From NCBI GenBank assembly GCA_900554935.1, contig USJF01000031.1, positions 1 to 12,086 on the forward strand: a stretch of 12,086 bases of DNA. Direction: 5' to 3'. The position numbers and the translations under genes were made by a program. Source of the stretch: an uncultured Porphyromonas sp. (GTDB lineage Bacteria; Bacteroidota; Bacteroidia; Bacteroidales; Porphyromonadaceae). This document shows, piece by piece, positions 8,827 to 12,086 of the stretch. How positions within the stretch are numbered: position 1 is the stretch's first letter; the number at the start of each line of letters is the position of its first letter. The notes beneath the pieces were generated by a model, which was not told the DNA's origin, did not search any database, and saw only the letters and a program-made list of their open reading frames with translations.

Positions 8827-9810
8827 TTATAGGTTAGCTTCGCGAAAGACGAGGTTCCAATTCTGGATAGTTACCTGTACCGCCATGTAGGTCTCCTTGG
8901 ACGACTGAAGGAGGATACGGATATTAAAGTCGTGGTTGAGGTCGAGGTGATCCTTGAATGGGTTAGGACTGCTCATCGCCACACCACTGTAGAGGATATA
9001 GTCGTGCAGTGGGTCGAACTCATAAACCACCTTACCATTCTCATCGGTGATGGTGATGAGGTAATCGCCTTTCTCGCCAGGTACCAAGCGAAGGATATCG
9101 TAGGTAGCACTAACCGTAACGTACTTACCATCCTCGCTCCCCTTTTGCTCAAAGGTATCGGTAGTCCACTCGAATGGAGTATCGGGAAGTAGCTGCCCAT
9201 CGTAGGCGTAGCGACTATTCTTGGCGGTATAGCTCATCTTATATCGGTGACCTGGTGCCAATCCTCTGATCTCTATATCGAAGTGGTTGGTGATCTGTAC
9301 CAATGGGAAGTGCACACGGTCGATTTCGGTTCCCTTGCCATCTCGATCGCTCTGCTTCAGGGCACCCTCCTTAGGGGTACCGACATAGAGTGGACCAGCG
9401 GTTGCCTTGATCTTATTGGCCTGCTTAGCCATAAGTAGGACGAGGTCGGATTTCTTGGCACCCACCTTGAAGGCGGAGAGGTCGTACTGGCTCATATCCT
9501 TTGCCGCCCACGCCACAAAGGTGGTGGTCTTGCCCGGGCGGTAGTGGTTGGTCCGTATCTCGTAACCAGGTAGGAAAGCGACACCGCCCTCCTTCCACTC
9601 ACCGATCAACTGGTCGTTTTCATCGAAAGCGAAAACTCGGATATCGTCAATCTTACCATCTGGATAACTGATCTCATCGGGTGTCCGGACATCAAATGTA
9701 AATATGGTATACTGAGGACACTCTGAGAGATCGCTCATGATGCCCTTCTGGCAACTAGCAAGTGCTACAAGTAGCAGAGCTAAAAGTCCAATCTTCGATA
9801 TAAGCTTCAT
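8827..9810 (-). CDS. mfa2: Mfa2/FimB-type fimbrial anchor lipoprotein
   Basis: A 327-residue protein from ATG 9810. A GTG three codons upstream (9819) is in frame, but the ATG gives a compact signal peptide (MKLISKIGLL..) ending at LASC, lipid Cys20. GIMSDLSECP follows, the Cys-rich start typical of Mfa2/FimB proteins (P. gingivalis Mfa2 is of similar length). Further marks are VFAFDENDQL, LPGYEIRT and TTTFVAWAA, a pattern of strands usual for this family. In P. gingivalis, Mfa2 and FimB cap the fimbria base in the outer membrane and limit its length. No Arg-Ala bond lies at the position where the pilins are cut, as expected for an anchor that keeps its lipid. The C-terminus QNWNLVFREANL (316-327) is strikingly like the major subunit's LPWNLVTREVNL. 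The symbol is by family and position. Confidence 0.5.
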   Translation of the reverse strand: MKLISKIGLLALLLVALASCQKGIMSDLSECPQYTIFTFDVRTPDEISYPDGKIDDIRVFAFDENDQLIGEWKEGGVAFLPGYEIRTNHYRPGKTTTFVAWAAKDMSQYDLSAFKVGAKKSDLVLLMAKQANKIKATAGPLYVGTPKEGALKQSDRDGKGTEIDRVHFPLVQITNHFDIEIRGLAPGHRYKMSYTAKNSRYAYDGQLLPDTPFEWTTDTFEQKGSEDGKYVTVSATYDILRLVPGEKGDYLITITDENGKVVYEFDPLHDYILYSGVAMSSPNPFKDHLDLNHDFNIRILLQSSKETYMAVQVTIQNWNLVFREANL

Positions 9811-9938
9811 CTTACTCACTAATCTAATTAGTTTTAATCCTTCTAAGAGTGTTGCTGAATGGCTTCCTCCCCACGCTCTTCACTCTCCTTTTTATTGCGG
9901 ATAGAGGGGCGGTCAAGCCCACTCTACCCTAAAACTTC

Positions 9939-9994
9939 GTGCGTTACGCACTGTTCTCTGATTGCTTTACTGCCAAAGGGCAGTTTAGAGCAAT
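9939..9994 (-). promoter_or_regulatory. Tandem inverted repeats between major subunit and anchor genes
   Basis: Two hairpins can be drawn. The first pairs ATTGCT (9961-9966) with AGCAAT (9989-9994), and inside it ACTGCC (9969-9974) with GGCAGT (9979-9984) around a 4-nt loop. The second pairs GTGCG (9939-9943) with CGCAC (9947-9951). In the direction of transcription they start 12 nt after the major subunit stop. After the second hairpin comes GAAGTTTTAG, only a short T run, so this is not a canonical terminator. Inferred role: partial termination or 3'-end protection, making more major-subunit mRNA than downstream mRNA. The rest of the 196-nt gap (9811-10006) shows no gene. Confidence 0.5.
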
Positions 9995-10006
9995 TGTGAA
10001 GACCTA

Positions 10007-11689
10007 TTATAGGTTAACCTCACGAGTTACAAGGTTCCAAGGAAGTACCGTAGCCTCGCAACGCATAAAGCCCTTCTGTGGCTCGATGTCGTTGTCGTGG
10101 TGGTCTGGAGTTGGGTCTTGGTCTGGATCCTTTGGATCTGGTTTTGGAAGGTTAGGGTCGTTAGGGTCGTTTGGATCCCAGTTGAAACCACGGCTAGAGA
10201 AGCTAGCAATTGCTAGAGCGTAGATGTTGTTACGACGAGTGTCAGCATACTTTACACCAGGCACAACCGTGCGGTTCAATAGTCCATAGTAACCGCAACG
10301 GCCATTGAGGTAAGTCTTAACCTTTTCATTACCTGCTGAAAGAGCAGCCTCGATTGAATCATAAATTACATCGTCAGTAGAACCAACGTAGAAAGTCTTA
10401 CCAGACTCAAATGTAGCGAGCTTAACGATGTTACTTGCATCATACTTTACACGACCTTCAACCCATTCTTGATTACTTTCGAGAGTACCTGTAGGCTTAG
10501 TTTCAGAGATGGTACGATCAGTATAGGTAATAGTAGTCTTTACAGTACTACCCACGGTTTCTTTTTTAGTGGTCTTCTTGTACCAAATATGGCTACCTGC
10601 GACTGCAGTAAACTTAGGCTCTGCACCTGGCTTAATACCATAAACCACCTTAGGTGCAAATGTACCATACACCTTAGCGGTAGCTAGACGAGTATAACCA
10701 TCTATACGGTTAGCCTCCACAGTGTAGTCAGCGTCAGAGGAGTTCTCAAGGAAGTAGATACCACGATTAGTCTCGCTACCATTAGTCTGATAAGGCTTTT
10801 TGCTTACAGCAATTGCCTGGTATCCACCAAGGTCCTCATTCTTATCCTTACCAAGAGCACCGATACGGATCAGGAAGTTCTGATCAGCAGCCTTAGCGTC
10901 AGCTACGGTCTTGGTGTGGATAAAAGACTTAAAGTTCTTATAAGAACCATCCTCCTGCATTGTTCTATCACCAGCTTGGTTGGTAAGAACATAAGTGCTA
11001 GAAGCACCGTTCATCACGGAGTAAGTTAGACCATCTAGATCAACGGCACCAGTACCATCCTTAACGTTGCCATCAAGGCCGTCCTTCTTAGATACGAAAG
11101 CTTGAGCTACAACACGCTCTAGGTTGAACTTGAAGACGTTCTTGGTCTCATCGGTTCCAGTTTCCGCATCTTCCTTCTTAATACCGGCAATCACAGTCTG
11201 TTTATTAGCCGAAGAAGTCATCACAAACTTGTCATCAGTAGAAAGCTTAGCGATATCTTCAATAGCAGTACCCTTAGTACCAAAAGTGCTTAGAGGAACA
11301 GCAGTTACAGTTACATCACCCTTATTAAGAGCCATAGCCATGCTTCCGGTACCGGCAGTAGCTTCAAATGGAGCAACGGTATAAGCACCACCAGCAGTCT
11401 TCCAGAACTCACCGTCATTGGTTGACTCAGATGTAACTAAAGTGTTCCAGTCCTTAGAGACGAAGCCTACAAGGTGCATAGAAGTGATCGTGTTCTCTTT
11501 TTCTCGCCCCGCCTCATCAACCTGTGGTTGTGCTGCCTTCAGGGTAGGAGTAGCAAGGCTTACTGTTACGCGAGCACTGGTATTACCCGCCGTAGTACCC
11601 TCTTCGGGATTTAATCCCTTTTCATTGTTACAAGCAGCTAGACCGAAAACGGCAGCACCTGCTAGAAGAAATGTAGAAATCTTTTTCAT
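10007..11689 (-). CDS. mfa1: Mfa1-type major fimbrillin precursor
   Basis: ATG 11689 is preferred to the in-frame ATG at 11713, because it starts a clean lipoprotein signal (MKKISTFLLAGAAVFG) ending at LAAC with lipid Cys20; length 560. After a spacer comes strand RVTVSLATP and K51-A52, which aligns with the place where P. gingivalis Mfa1 is cut after Arg49; here the residue is Lys (AAG). The nearest Arg after it is R62. Core marks: LERVVAQA at 190-197, AGDRTM, IYFLENSS, ATAKVYG, TFYVGSTD, DTRRNNIY at 483-490. A DPN/DPK-rich linker then leads to the donor strand ending LPWNLVTREVNL (549-560). First full gene of the cluster, just before the anchor gene, so the likely shaft subunit. Alternative: the 563-residue paralogue downstream could be the main shaft protein and this one regulated separately. 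Confidence 0.5.
   Translation of the reverse strand: MKKISTFLLAGAAVFGLAACNNEKGLNPEEGTTAGNTSARVTVSLATPTLKAAQPQVDEAGREKENTITSMHLVGFVSKDWNTLVTSESTNDGEFWKTAGGAYTVAPFEATAGTGSMAMALNKGDVTVTAVPLSTFGTKGTAIEDIAKLSTDDKFVMTSSANKQTVIAGIKKEDAETGTDETKNVFKFNLERVVAQAFVSKKDGLDGNVKDGTGAVDLDGLTYSVMNGASSTYVLTNQAGDRTMQEDGSYKNFKSFIHTKTVADAKAADQNFLIRIGALGKDKNEDLGGYQAIAVSKKPYQTNGSETNRGIYFLENSSDADYTVEANRIDGYTRLATAKVYGTFAPKVVYGIKPGAEPKFTAVAGSHIWYKKTTKKETVGSTVKTTITYTDRTISETKPTGTLESNQEWVEGRVKYDASNIVKLATFESGKTFYVGSTDDVIYDSIEAALSAGNEKVKTYLNGRCGYYGLLNRTVVPGVKYADTRRNNIYALAIASFSSRGFNWDPNDPNDPNLPKPDPKDPDQDPTPDHHDNDIEPQKGFMRCEATVLPWNLVTREVNL
10151..10177 (-). repeat. 9-nt tandem repeat coding the Asp-Pro-Asn linker
   Basis: On the plus strand GTTAGGGTC occurs at 10151-10159 and 10160-10168, with a degenerate copy GTTTGGATC at 10169-10177. 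It codes DPN-type triplets in the linker just before the C-terminal donor strand of the major fimbrillin. The paralogue has a similar linker (DPIDPDDPN). A whole-unit change would stay in frame and alter linker length. Confidence 0.5.
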
Positions 11690-11755
11690 ACTTTTTCTTT
11701 GTTGATTAAACATTAATATATTATCTATTACTTCTCTTATTATTACTATTCAGTA
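11690..11755 (-). promoter_or_regulatory. AT-rich leader before the major fimbrillin gene
   Basis: A strongly AT-rich 66-nt gap between the TPR gene and the major fimbrillin start, the only AT-rich leader of this kind in the cluster. It is the natural place for a promoter or a long leader driving high expression. I could not find a convincing Bacteroidetes -7 (TAnnTTTG) box with a correctly spaced -33 TTTG. A TTTG overlaps the end of the TPR gene (11757-11760). No strong Shine-Dalgarno is seen, only an A-rich stretch before the ATG. Confidence 0.5.
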
Positions 11756-12086
11756 TCAAAAGCCCAGCTCTGCGAGGTTGTGCTTTGCCTCGGCGGAGCC
11801 AAGAGCGGCAGCTTGCTCTAGTAGGGTGCGTGCTTGCTCTCTATTGCCTGAGAGGGCGGTGGCGACTCCTAGGTTGTTAAGCGCCTCGGGGCGGTTACCC
11901 AAAGAGGGGAGCACCTTGAGGGCACGAGCGTAGCTTCCCACCTCTAGCTCTGCAGCAGCTGAATTGATCAGTGCATCAGGCTCATTGGGGTAGAGACGGC
12001 TGGCGATATCAAAGACCTGCTTGTACTCCTCGGAGCTAGGGTCGTAAGTCTTGGCTACGAGGTACATCTCGTTTAGAGAGAGTAGC
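11756..12086 (-). CDS. C-terminal part of TPR-containing protein upstream of fimbrial genes
   Basis: The frame is open from the right edge to TGA 11756-11758, giving 109 visible residues; the N-terminus is outside the window, so no start is assigned. The visible part begins LLSLNEMYLVAKTYDPSS and holds helix pairs of TPR type: a segment around YPNEPDALINSAAAELEVG, then PEALNNLGVATALSGN with REQARTLLEQAAALG, ending AKHNLAELGF. This ending resembles the C-terminus of DUF3868/OmpA-type proteins encoded beside Mfa1-like loci in Bacteroidales, where LNEMY-like and TPR segments are typical. The full domain order cannot be seen. Inferred role: envelope protein helping assembly or export of the fimbriae. 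It lies 66 nt before the major fimbrillin gene on the same strand. Sure of the TPR character, moderately sure of the family. Confidence 0.5.
   Translation of the reverse strand, partial: LLSLNEMYLVAKTYDPSSEEYKQVFDIASRLYPNEPDALINSAAAELEVGSYARALKVLPSLGNRPEALNNLGVATALSGNREQARTLLEQAAALGSAEAKHNLAELGF

Noticed and set aside
8932..9438. Overlapping frames on both strands inside the anchor gene
   Set aside because: The anchor reading frame has a signal peptide, a lipobox and family motifs; the others do not.
9811..10006. Intrinsic terminator ending the operon after the major subunit
   Set aside because: No long T run follows either hairpin, and the anchor gene downstream has no clear promoter of its own, so read-through is more likely.
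10027..10209. A 60-codon minus-strand frame rich in Gln and Thr
   Set aside because: It is an out-of-frame reading of the Asp-Pro linker repeats of the major fimbrillin.
11690..11713. Start of the major fimbrillin at ATG 11713
   Set aside because: It adds eight charged or polar residues before the signal peptide; ATG 11689 gives a standard lipoprotein signal with Cys20.

Overview
The window carries a single minus-strand gene cluster that reads as a type V (FimA/Mfa1-like) fimbrial operon of a Bacteroidales bacterium. Porphyromonas is the closest style, judged from the order subunit, Mfa2-type anchor, accessory pilins, large tip protein, and from Mfa1-like motifs. The species cannot be named from the sequence. 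The mid-40s % GC look, the frequent lack of Shine-Dalgarno sequences and the run of lipoprotein signal peptides all fit Bacteroidales. No RNA gene, insertion sequence, CRISPR array or phage gene was seen.

In transcription order (right to left): (1) the C-terminal end of a TPR-containing protein, cut by the right edge (11756-12086), of the kind often found just upstream of Mfa1 genes; (2) the likely major shaft fimbrillin, Mfa1-like (10007-11689); (3) a 196-nt gap with two inverted repeats; (4) an Mfa2/FimB-type anchor lipoprotein (8827-9810); (5) a second full-length Mfa1-type fimbrillin paralogous to the first (7115-8806); (6) a 500-residue accessory fimbrillin-like lipoprotein (5542-7044); (7) a 491-residue accessory fimbrillin-like lipoprotein (4059-5534); (8) a very large tip-type lipoprotein, 1342 codons visible and still open at the left edge (1-4027). 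I checked gene 8 codon by codon and it has no in-frame stop, so the left third of the window is one gene.

Proposed joint action: each subunit is exported as a lipoprotein (all six have a signal peptide ending at a lipobox Cys). The subunits reach the outer membrane, where a surface protease trims the N-terminal strand. The C-terminal strand of another subunit then fills the exposed groove (strand exchange known for type V pili). Four pilins show an Arg-Ala or Arg-Gly bond where Mfa1/FimA are cut. The predicted major subunit has Lys-Ala there instead. The anchor has no obvious site, as expected for a protein that stays lipidated.

The most unusual points are two Mfa1-type subunits flanking the anchor, the Lys in place of Arg in the major subunit, and a giant tip protein with a BACON-like middle and a FISUMP-like C-terminal region instead of the von Willebrand A domain of P. 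gingivalis Mfa5.
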